A stretch of DNA of 9,743 nt from STF1-138 sp035356975 (lineage in GTDB: Bacteria > Patescibacteriota > Patescibacteriia > UBA1558 > S5-K13): the NCBI GenBank assembly GCA_035356975.1, contig DAORGW010000034.1, positions 1 through 9,743 of the forward strand, written 5' to 3'. The translations under genes and the position numbers were made by a program. The notes beneath the pieces are model-generated. The model had not been told where the DNA came from and did not search any database. It saw nothing but the letters and a program-made list of their open reading frames with translations. Position 1 is the first letter of the stretch. Each line of letters begins with the position of its first letter. Positions 1 to 5,236 of this stretch are shown piece by piece.

Positions 1-981
1 GATGACATGCCAATTGAAAATAAATTAGTTTCAAGTTCAATTGAAAAGTCTCAAATGAGAGTTGAGGGTTATAATTTTGATATGAGAAAACATTTGGTTG
101 AATACGATGATGTGATGAATAAACAACGTGAAACAATTTATAAAAAAAGAAAAGGAATTTTATTATTATCAGAAGGTGAAAAATTTGAAAATTATGAAAA
201 TTTATCAGAGTATGTATTGGAATTAATTGAGACGGAAATAAATGAAATTGTTTCATTTCATACAGCATCTGATCATGGAACTGTTTGGAATATAAATGAA
301 ATTTTTGAATCAATTAAAACAATTTATCCATTATCAGATGAAGAAATTGAAAAATTTAATGAATTAATGGAAAAAGATGAAAAAGATGAAAAATTAGCCG
401 AGGCACAAAAGAGAACAAACATAATAGAATATTTTTCAAATTTAGCAAAAATTAAATATGAAGAATTAAAGACACGAATTTCTAAAATTGAAGGAATTGA
501 AAATATTAAAAACCCAATAGGAGAAATTGAAAAAGGAATTTTACTTCGTTCAATTGATAGTTTATGGATTGAGCATTTAGATAATATCGATCATTTGCGA
601 GCTGGAATTGGGCTACGTGGTTATGCGCAAACTGATCCACTCGTTGAATATAAAAGAGAAACATATCAATTATTTGTAGAACTTTTAAATAATATTGAAA
701 AACAAGTAGTTTATAGTATTTATAAAGTAATGCCAGCTATTAATTTAGTGGCTCCTACTAAAAATAATGTATCAGTTGTTACAAACGATCCAACAGAAAG
801 TAAGCAATTTGGTCTAGTTCAGTCCATAACTCAAGAAGGTGTCGCAAATCAAGAATCACACAATGTATCAACATTAAAAAATGATGAAGTGAAAAAATAT
901 GGAACAAAAATTGGAAGAAACGATACTTGTCCATGTGGAAGCGGTAAAAAATATAAAAAATGTTGTGGGAAGGATGAGTAA
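1..981 (+). CDS. secA: Protein translocase subunit SecA, C-terminal part (5' end outside window)
   Basis: SecA is the cytoplasmic ATPase motor that drives unfolded preproteins through the SecYEG channel. The reading frame is open from base 1, so the visible 326 residues are only the C-terminal third of a protein that usually has 800-950 residues. The segment begins with the conserved helical-scaffold stretch (MPIENKLVSSSIEKSQ, then NFDMRKHLVEYDDVMNKQR). It continues through the wing/scaffold region, with the conserved LRSIDSLWIEHLDNIDHLR and GIGLRGYAQTDPLVEYK blocks near 540-650. After a low-complexity linker (about 740-890) it ends in a SEC-C zinc motif: Cys codons at 928, 934, 961 and 964 in the pattern CPCGSGKKYKKCC. 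That motif normally binds Zn and contacts SecB or the ribosome. The nucleotide-binding domains are outside the window. No terminator is seen before the next gene 33 bases downstream, so the two may be cotranscribed. Identification is very secure. Confidence 0.97.
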   Translation, partial: DDMPIENKLVSSSIEKSQMRVEGYNFDMRKHLVEYDDVMNKQRETIYKKRKGILLLSEGEKFENYENLSEYVLELIETEINEIVSFHTASDHGTVWNINEIFESIKTIYPLSDEEIEKFNELMEKDEKDEKLAEAQKRTNIIEYFSNLAKIKYEELKTRISKIEGIENIKNPIGEIEKGILLRSIDSLWIEHLDNIDHLRAGIGLRGYAQTDPLVEYKRETYQLFVELLNNIEKQVVYSIYKVMPAINLVAPTKNNVSVVTNDPTESKQFGLVQSITQEGVANQESHNVSTLKNDEVKKYGTKIGRNDTCPCGSGKKYKKCCGKDE

Positions 982-1014
982 TTTTATCATAGGCTTAATA
1001 TTGTAGAAAATAAT

Positions 1015-1317
1015 ATGTATAAACGACCGTATTCCATAGAAGAGGTTAAAAAAAATTATCCAGAAGAATATGAATTTTTGTTAGAGGATCCTGTCCATGT
1101 ATGGAGAGCAGAAACGGGCATAGAATTGATTCATAAAGAACCAACACTAGAAGAACAAAAAAGAATTTGGAAAAATTGGAATGAGATGACAGGTGAGATG
1201 AAAAAGAAGAGCGATGAAAAAAGCATAGAATTGTTTGATAAAGATAATTTTTCGCATAACCAAGAAATCATGCTAGATTGCCAAAGTTTAATAAATTATA
1301 TTGGAAAAGATGAATAA
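1015..1317 (+). CDS. Small hypothetical protein, possibly in the secA operon
   Basis: This encodes 100 residues and I do not recognise a named family. It is soluble and highly charged, with no signal peptide or membrane segment. Its centre is a conserved-looking, tryptophan-rich block, DPVHVWRAETGIELIHKEP (residues 25-43), followed by a helical stretch with EEQKRIWKNWNEMT (46-59). Such concentrated Trp/His/Glu positions look like a real selected protein rather than a chance ORF. The ATG at 1015 is the only good start; upstream is only AT-rich sequence (AAAATAAT just before the ATG) without a Shine-Dalgarno. It follows secA by 33 bases and runs into the DUF1653 gene, so a shared transcript is likely. 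Function unknown. Confidence 0.75.
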   Translation: MYKRPYSIEEVKKNYPEEYEFLLEDPVHVWRAETGIELIHKEPTLEEQKRIWKNWNEMTGEMKKKSDEKSIELFDKDNFSHNQEIMLDCQSLINYIGKDE

Positions 1318-1318
1318 A

Positions 1319-1528
1319 ATGATTAAATTGGGAAAATATAAACATTATAAGGGAAACGAATATGAGGTGGTTGGAATTGCTAAACATAGTGAAACACAAG
1401 AAGATTTAGTTGTTTATCGAGCTTTATATGGGGATAATGAATTATGGGTGAGGCCATTAAATATGTTTGAAGAAAGTATAGAGATTGACGATAAGAAAAT
1501 TAAAAGATTTGAGTATATTGATAAATAA
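1319..1528 (+). CDS. DUF1653 domain protein
   Basis: This is a 69-residue protein made almost entirely of a DUF1653 domain. The family pattern is clear: GKYKHYKGNEYEVVGIAKHSET, then VVYRALYG, then WVRPLNMF and a final RFEYI. DUF1653 proteins are small, probably beta-rich cytoplasmic proteins of unknown biochemical role, sometimes found next to or fused with nucleotide or DNA-related enzymes. I prefer the ATG at 1319 because the domain begins right after it and GGAAAAG (1303-1309) sits 9 bases upstream as a weak ribosome binding site. An ATG at 1310 and a TTG at 1301 are in frame but would overlap the previous gene. The gene starts one base after the upstream stop codon, so translational coupling is likely. 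Confidence 0.85.
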   Translation: MIKLGKYKHYKGNEYEVVGIAKHSETQEDLVVYRALYGDNELWVRPLNMFEESIEIDDKKIKRFEYIDK

Positions 1529-1530
1529 AA

Positions 1531-1613
1531 AGAAAAAACCGCAAGAATTTTTTCAGGGCTTTGTGTACAAGGTCTTTCGCTCTAAACTATTAGACCCCCT
1601 GAATCTTGCGGTT
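1531..1613 (-). terminator. Intrinsic terminator forming the 3' domain of the small RNA
   Basis: The AACCGCAAGA arm (1537-1546) pairs perfectly with TCTTGCGGTT (1604-1613). On the - strand the stem is followed directly by a T-rich tract (1538-1525, TTTTTTCTTTTTATTTAT-like). The + strand has no T-run after the stem, so termination is expected only for leftward transcription. The GC-rich stem stands out strongly from the AT-rich surroundings. Confidence 0.7.
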
Positions 1614-1683
1614 AGCCATATTCGTGTCACTCTGTTTTTTTTCAGAGAAGTACAAGGAGCGACTCTACTCACTAGTACGAATA
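1531..1683 (-). ncRNA. Predicted structured small RNA of about 150 nt, two related modules
   Basis: No protein gene is convincing here, but the - strand carries a full transcription unit. A promoter lies at 1717-1689, a predicted 5' end near 1683-1681, and a terminator ends near 1531. Read in RNA order, the first domain is closed by 7 bp (1677-1683 with 1619-1625) and contains a perfect CTCTG/CAGAG hairpin with an A8 loop (1630-1647). The second domain is a long stem: 1604-1613 with 1537-1546 (10 bp), 1597-1603 with 1552-1558 (7 bp) and 1592-1596 with 1571-1575 (5 bp), capped by a 16-nt loop. The two domains share collinear sequence (TAGAG, then CCTTGTAC, then CTGAAAAAA), as if one arose by duplication. 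It does not match the hallmarks I know for RNase P, SRP RNA, tmRNA, 6S or common riboswitches. A leader element of the + strand gene at 1718 is the main alternative. Confidence 0.6.
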
Positions 1684-1688
1684 AATTT

Positions 1689-1717
1689 ATATTAACAAAT
1701 TGAGAGACAATAATCAA
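1689..1717 (-). promoter_or_regulatory. Promoter of the predicted - strand small RNA
   Basis: Read on the - strand, TTGATT (1717-1712) is separated by exactly 17 bases from TAATAT (1694-1689). Each hexamer matches the sigma-70 consensus at four of six positions. The expected transcription start, about 7 bases further on (1683-1681), coincides with the first paired base of the RNA's closing stem, which supports the assignment. AT-rich DNA yields such matches by chance, so confidence is moderate. Confidence 0.5.
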
Positions 1718-2539
1718 ATGAAAAAGACGTATACACTACCAATTAGTTTACTGATTTTGGGTATTTTATGTATTATTATCTTTTTTAATATTGGTGGTCA
1801 AAAATTTTTTTATCTTATTTGGACTGGATTAGTTTTAATATGTATTGGCATTAGCATAGGAGCAATTTTATTTGTTTGGCGAGTTTCTTATGATACTAAA
1901 GGTGATTATAGTAAGAAATTTGATAGAAATCTAAAAAAGCTTTTTCCTAAAAAATTTTATGAAAAATTGGGACAAAAACTTTTTCCACGATATAATGAAA
2001 TAATTTTTTTCGCTTTGGCAATTTCGGTTTTGGTTTTATTTTTTATAGATACAGATTTTAGTCAAAAAATGATAAAAATTTTATCTGAGGATTTAAGATT
2101 TTCCCTCGCTTTATTATTGGGATTATCAGCGTCTCTGTATCATTTTTTTACTAAAAAAAAGAAATCTCAAAATACAAAAAAATTTATGAGTTTTTTTATA
2201 TTCTTTTTTTCTTGTTTTGTTTGTTTTTATTCAATCAAATTTAATAAAGATTTATTCTTATTTATAACATCAATTATAAATTCCATTTATTTGTTTTTTG
2301 TAATTTTGAGTTATTTTGTTTTAATTGCATATAAATCAACAATAATGGATCAATTAATAGACGATTATGAACCAAGTTTTATAGAAAAGATTTTTAGTTT
2401 AGTAGTGATAATTTTAATTTTTTATTTAATTTATTTTGTTTTTAAAATGGGTTGGATTGCAACATTATCATTATTAGTGTTTTATACAAATTTATTAAAT
2501 AGAGGTTTTGCAAAATTATTATTTCGTTTTAAAAAATAA
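1718..2539 (+). CDS. Multi-pass membrane protein of unknown function
   Basis: This encodes 273 residues and no family is recognised. The protein has about eight hydrophobic segments, at roughly residues 7-24, 31-55, 94-112, 130-147, 156-173, 179-203, 223-242 and 246-263. A positively charged loop lies near 60-90 (KKFDRNLKKLFPKKFYEKLGQKLFPR) and a run of lysines near 150, both probably cytoplasmic. No catalytic motif, nucleotide-binding motif or transporter signature is visible. I chose the ATG at 1718 over an in-frame TTG at 1700 because it gives a typical MKK-type N-terminus and leaves GAGAG (1702-1706) as a weak ribosome binding site. The start lies directly right of the predicted - strand RNA promoter, giving a divergent arrangement. 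It heads a compact run of same-strand genes, but its hydrophobic nature says little about their shared role. Confidence 0.85.
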   Translation: MKKTYTLPISLLILGILCIIIFFNIGGQKFFYLIWTGLVLICIGISIGAILFVWRVSYDTKGDYSKKFDRNLKKLFPKKFYEKLGQKLFPRYNEIIFFALAISVLVLFFIDTDFSQKMIKILSEDLRFSLALLLGLSASLYHFFTKKKKSQNTKKFMSFFIFFFSCFVCFYSIKFNKDLFLFITSIINSIYLFFVILSYFVLIAYKSTIMDQLIDDYEPSFIEKIFSLVVIILIFYLIYFVFKMGWIATLSLLVFYTNLLNRGFAKLLFRFKK

Positions 2540-2556
2540 ATAATATTTAAAATAAT

Positions 2557-2988
2557 ATGAAACTAGCAATTTGTGGAAGTCTAAACTTCACTTATGAAAT
2601 AGATGAGCTAAGAAAAAAGCTTGAAGCTTTGAATTTTGAAGTAATTATTCCACCGACAGCTCAGAGGATTTTAAAGGGAGAATTTACACTTGATGAAATA
2701 AAATTAAAAAAAGAAAATGGAAATTTTTCTCAATTAGTAATTGAAAATGATGCGATAAAAATATATTTTAATATTATAAAAGATTGTGATTGTGTTTTAA
2801 TTGTAAATTATACAAAAAATAATATTATAAATTATATTGGTGGAAATGCATTTTTAGAAATGGGATTTGCTCATGTATTGAATAAGAAAATATATTTATT
2901 AAATGATATTCCAGAAATGATTTATAGTGATGAAATAAAAGCAATGCAACCCGTAATTTTAAATGGAGATTTAAGTAAAATAAAATAA
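2557..2988 (+). CDS. Nucleoside 2-deoxyribosyltransferase-like protein
   Basis: This is a 143-residue cytoplasmic protein with the fold signature of the nucleoside 2-deoxyribosyltransferase / DNPH1 (Rcl) superfamily. Members move or hydrolyse the N-glycosidic bond of (deoxy)nucleosides or nucleoside monophosphates. Visible features are the N-terminal beta strand and glycine turn (KLAICGSLNF, residues 2-11), the DCDCVLIVNYTKN strand (77-89) that usually follows the substrate Asp region, and GGNAFLEMGFAHVLNKKIYLL (95-115). In the family that last block carries the catalytic Glu, here probably E101. The exact substrate cannot be read from sequence; a related sensor or non-catalytic member is possible. 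It lies 17 bases after the membrane protein gene and 2 bases before the ITPase gene, without a visible Shine-Dalgarno. The neighbourhood of nucleotide pyrophosphatases supports a nucleotide salvage or clean-up role. Confidence 0.72.
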   Translation: MKLAICGSLNFTYEIDELRKKLEALNFEVIIPPTAQRILKGEFTLDEIKLKKENGNFSQLVIENDAIKIYFNIIKDCDCVLIVNYTKNNIINYIGGNAFLEMGFAHVLNKKIYLLNDIPEMIYSDEIKAMQPVILNGDLSKIK

Positions 2989-2990
2989 AA

Positions 2991-3524
2991 ATGATCTATT
3001 TCATAACAGGAAGTAAAAATAAATTTAGCGAAGTGAAATCAATTTTAGAGAAAGTTGAACAATTTGATATTGATTTGCCAGAAATTCAGGAAATTGATGT
3101 TAAAAAAATTATAGAAAATAAATTATACGAAGCTAAAAAACATCATGACGGTGAATTTATTGTAGAGGACACTTCACTATATTTAGATTGTTTAAATGGA
3201 CTTCCGGGGCCACTTATAAAATGGTTTTTAAAAACAATTGGAAATAAGGGATTGTATGAAATTACTCAAAAATTAGGAAATGACCACGCTCAGGCAAAAA
3301 CAATTATTGGTTATATGAGTAGCAAAGGAGAAATAAATTTTTTTGAAGGAATTTTAAATGGTAAAATTGTCTCACCAATTGGTGAGAATGGTTTTGGCTG
3401 GGATGAAATATTTATACCAGATAATTATAATAAAACATTTGCACAAATGAGAAATGATGAGAAAAATCAAATCAGTATGAGAATAAGAGCAGTAAATAAA
3501 TTAAAAGAATTTTTAGATAAATAA
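2991..3524 (+). CDS. Non-canonical purine NTP pyrophosphatase (ITPA/HAM1 family)
   Basis: This family hydrolyses ITP, dITP and XTP to the monophosphate plus pyrophosphate and keeps deaminated purines out of nucleic acids. At 177 residues the protein has normal length. The phosphate-binding start is FITGSKNKFSEV (residues 4-15). The metal-site region is VEDTSL (58-63), followed by GLPGPLIKWFL (70-80), FGWDEIF (135-141) and the C-terminal base-recognition region KNQISMRIRA (158-167). The VEDT and GLPGPxIKWFL wording resembles human and archaeal ITPA more than E. coli RdgB, which has DDSGL and GxPGVYSARY. The usually conserved His of the SHR motif is Met here (M163), while the following Arg (R164) is kept; activity or specificity may be altered. 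The start follows the previous stop by 2 bases, so the two genes are almost surely cotranscribed. Confidence 0.92.
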   Translation: MIYFITGSKNKFSEVKSILEKVEQFDIDLPEIQEIDVKKIIENKLYEAKKHHDGEFIVEDTSLYLDCLNGLPGPLIKWFLKTIGNKGLYEITQKLGNDHAQAKTIIGYMSSKGEINFFEGILNGKIVSPIGENGFGWDEIFIPDNYNKTFAQMRNDEKNQISMRIRAVNKLKEFLDK

Positions 3525-3534
3525 AATAAAAAAT

Positions 3535-4065
3535 ATGCAGGAAATTTTAGACATTGTAAATGAAAAAGATGAAGTTGTCGGACGCAATACAAGAGAAAAT
3601 GTTCACAAATTCAAATTATTACATCGAGAAGCCTATATGTGGATTTTTAATGATGTAGGAGAAGTTGTTTTACAAAAAAGGTCTGACACAAAAGAACAGT
3701 ATCCAGGATTATGGTTTTATTCTTTGGGTGGCCATGTTTCATCTGGTGAAAATTATATTGAATCAGTAACGAGAGAAGCTTATGAAGAAATTGGAATTGA
3801 GGTTTTCGAAAATAATTTAATTTTTTTAGATAAAGTGTTTATAGAAAATGACGGGAATAATCATTTTGAAACAATTTATGCATATAAATATAAAAATAAA
3901 TATGATACAATAAAAATTGCTAGCGAGGAATTAAATGGATTGATGTGGATAAATATTGATAATTTATTAAATCCAGATGAAGATTTTAAAAAACAAATTG
4001 TTCCATATTTATTTAATGAAAAGTCAAAAGAAATATTAAACAAAATAAAACAATTAATTAAATGA
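3535..4065 (+). CDS. Nudix hydrolase, isopentenyl-diphosphate isomerase-like (YfcD type)
   Basis: This is a 176-residue cytoplasmic Nudix protein with a perfect Nudix box: G66, E72, then seven residues, R80 E81 xx E84 E85 x G87 (pattern GX5EX7REUXEEXGU). It therefore has all Mg-binding glutamates needed to cleave nucleoside-diphosphate-type substrates. The N-terminus (EILDIVNEKDEVVGRNTRENVH) and LLHREAYMWIFND followed by LLQKRS-like and LWFYSLGGHV segments match the IDI1/YfcD subgroup. Many members of this subgroup are not true isomerases, and the substrate is unknown. No isoprenoid genes are nearby, so a nucleotide or other diphosphate substrate is more likely than isopentenyl diphosphate. 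It starts 10 bases after the ITPase gene, and its TGA stop overlaps the next ATG (ATGA at 4062-4065), indicating translational coupling. Confidence 0.92.
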   Translation: MQEILDIVNEKDEVVGRNTRENVHKFKLLHREAYMWIFNDVGEVVLQKRSDTKEQYPGLWFYSLGGHVSSGENYIESVTREAYEEIGIEVFENNLIFLDKVFIENDGNNHFETIYAYKYKNKYDTIKIASEELNGLMWINIDNLLNPDEDFKKQIVPYLFNEKSKEILNKIKQLIK

Positions 4066-4499
4066 AAGTAAAATATTTATCTCAAAAGGAGTTTGAATAT
4101 ATTTATGGTAGAGTTCCAAGACTTTGCGTTGAAGCTGTTATAAAAACAGACAAAGGAATGATTTTTACAAAAAGAAATATTGAGCCAGCTAGTGGAAAAT
4201 GGCATATTCCCGGAGCCACTCTTTTAAAAGGCGAGTCAATAAAATCATCCGTAAAAAGAATTATAAAAAAAGAATTGGGAATAGATGTAAGAGTTATAAA
4301 AATGCTTGGTATAAATGAATATAAATTTAAAAATTATAAACGTCAAGATATTGCAATTACTTTTTTAGCAGAACCAGTAAATAAGAATTTTAAATTTAAA
4401 ATAGATAAACATACCGATGATGTTGGAATTTTTAATAAATTACCTAAAAATTTTATTAAACAGCAGGCAGATTTTTTAAAAAAACAAAATTTAATATAA
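4062..4499 (+). CDS. Nudix-fold protein with GDP-mannose mannosyl hydrolase-type degenerate box
   Basis: This 145-residue protein has a recognisable Nudix domain (VEAVIKTDKGMIFTKR, then WHIPGATLLKGE) but a modified box. After E58 and seven residues it reads R66-I-I-K-K-E71-L-G73-I. The first two glutamates of REUXEE are thus Ile and Lys, while the last is kept. The same two losses occur in E. coli GDP-mannose mannosyl hydrolase (RLTMAELGL), which cleaves the sugar C-O bond rather than the pyrophosphate. A His (H117, in KHTDD) sits where that enzyme carries its catalytic His (QHDDYRW). The PASGKWHIPG segment also fits that subgroup. I infer a GDP-sugar hydrolase or a non-catalytic relative; the substrate is unproven. 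It is translationally coupled to the canonical Nudix gene before it. Confidence 0.85.
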   Translation: MKVKYLSQKEFEYIYGRVPRLCVEAVIKTDKGMIFTKRNIEPASGKWHIPGATLLKGESIKSSVKRIIKKELGIDVRVIKMLGINEYKFKNYKRQDIAITFLAEPVNKNFKFKIDKHTDDVGIFNKLPKNFIKQQADFLKKQNLI

Positions 4500-4503
4500 G
4501 ATT

Positions 4504-4848
4504 ATGTCTAAAGAAATAATTGAAAATTTTGAAATTGATGATGATCTAGAAAAAGCACTTGAAAAATTAAAATTAATAGCCAGTTCATTAGAGTTAGTCG
4601 GATTTACTATTGAACAAAAAAGAATTAGTAGGTATGCGCTAAAAGAATGGGGTCACTCAGGTTTTCCCATATCAGAAGATAGCAAAATGATAATAAATAT
4701 TTATTATGATAAAAAAGATGGAATAAGAGTTGGTATTAAAGAAAAAAATAAAAATGAAATTGTTCATAGTTATAGTATTCTAAGAAGAATGGAAATAGAA
4801 GAAAAATTTAAGGAAAATGGAATTTTAGATTTATTAATTAATAATTAA
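4504..4848 (+). CDS. Small hypothetical protein
   Basis: This encodes 114 residues of an unrecognised family. The protein is soluble and charged, without signal peptide or membrane segment. The N-terminal third is predicted helical (DLEKALEKLKLIASSLELVGF). It is followed by a small mixed region with KEWGHSGFPISEDSKMIINIYYDKKDGIRVGIKEK (47-81) that reads as two or three beta strands, and a helical C-terminus. This alpha-beta-alpha outline could suit a small binding domain, but no motif allows a function call. It follows the degenerate Nudix gene by 4 bases and precedes the DUF333 gene by 9, so it belongs to the same transcript. The upstream sequence is AT-rich without a Shine-Dalgarno. Confidence 0.75.
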   Translation: MSKEIIENFEIDDDLEKALEKLKLIASSLELVGFTIEQKRISRYALKEWGHSGFPISEDSKMIINIYYDKKDGIRVGIKEKNKNEIVHSYSILRRMEIEEKFKENGILDLLINN

Positions 4849-4857
4849 TATAATAAT

Positions 4858-5187
4858 ATGAAGAAGATGATTTTATTTTTTATTGTTTTAATTCTTATAA
4901 TAGTGGGTTTTGTTTTAAGTAGTATTTATTCAAAAAAAGAAAATATGTCACAAGTTAATCAAGAAGAATTGGATCCCATAAAACAAGAATTAAATGAAAC
5001 ACTACAAGGTGATAATACACAAATTGCAAACCCAGCCTCAGTTTATTGTATAGAGCGGGGTGGAAAATCAGAAATGATAACAGATGAAAGCACGGGAACA
5101 ATAGGATATTGCGTTTTTAATGATGGTTCAAGTTGTGAAGAATGGGCTTTTTATAGAAGTGAGTGCGTACCAGGACAAATAAAGTAG
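4858..5187 (+). CDS. Membrane-anchored DUF333 domain protein
   Basis: This is a 109-residue protein with an N-terminal hydrophobic segment (residues 4-24) after MKK, acting as a signal anchor or uncleaved signal peptide; no lipobox Cys is seen. A polar linker (25-57) leads to a DUF333 domain: NPASVYCIERGGK (58-70), TIGYCVFNDGSSCEEWAFYRSEC (81-103). Its four Cys (64, 85, 93, 103) probably form two disulfides outside the membrane. DUF333 proteins are often labelled putative hemolysin from old annotation, without proof of lytic activity. Other members occur fused to META or protease-inhibitor-like domains, so a stress or surface role is possible. This is the last gene of the compact run; a new promoter begins 15 bases after its stop. 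TATAAT at 4849-4854 just before the ATG could allow an extra leaderless transcript, but its -35 is poor. Confidence 0.88.
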   Translation: MKKMILFFIVLILIIVGFVLSSIYSKKENMSQVNQEELDPIKQELNETLQGDNTQIANPASVYCIERGGKSEMITDESTGTIGYCVFNDGSSCEEWAFYRSECVPGQIK

Positions 5188-5197
5188 ATACGCGTAT
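5188..5197. promoter_or_regulatory. Candidate operator: perfect 10-bp palindrome next to the -35 box
   Basis: ATACGCGTAT is a perfect palindrome ending 4 bases before the TTGACA at 5202. Allowing one mismatched pair it extends to 16 bases (5185-5200). Its CGCG core is unusual in this AT-rich DNA, and a repressor or activator dimer could bind here. The left half overlaps the stop codon of the DUF333 gene, so part of the match may be coincidental. Confidence 0.35.
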
Positions 5198-5201
5198 TTA
5201 C

Positions 5202-5232
5202 TTGACATTTTCTATAAAATGTAGTATATAAT
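5202..5232 (+). promoter_or_regulatory. Sigma-70 promoter giving a leaderless mRNA for the CAP protein
   Basis: A perfect -35 box TTGACA (5202-5207) is followed after 17 bases by TATATA (5225-5230), overlapping TATAAT (5227-5232, 19-base spacing). The expected transcription start, about 7 bases beyond, falls at 5237-5239, which is the ATG itself. The frame has a stop at 5222-5224 and no other start before residue 100, so the start codon cannot be moved. The transcript is therefore predicted to have no 5' leader. Confidence 0.75.
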
Positions 5233-5236
5233 ATAT

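Noticed and set aside
1630..1647. CTCTG-T8-CAGAG as a + strand terminator
   Set aside because: The T-run is the loop, not the tail; no T-tract follows the stem on the + strand.
1654..1659. AAGGAG, a perfect Shine-Dalgarno match on the + strand
   Set aside because: No start codon follows within a usable distance, and the bases belong to the predicted - strand RNA.
1485..1703. A 72-codon + strand open frame between the DUF1653 and membrane protein genes
   Set aside because: It overlaps the end of the DUF1653 gene and covers both arms of the large inverted repeat. Its protein has no coherent domain, and the region is better explained as a structured RNA.
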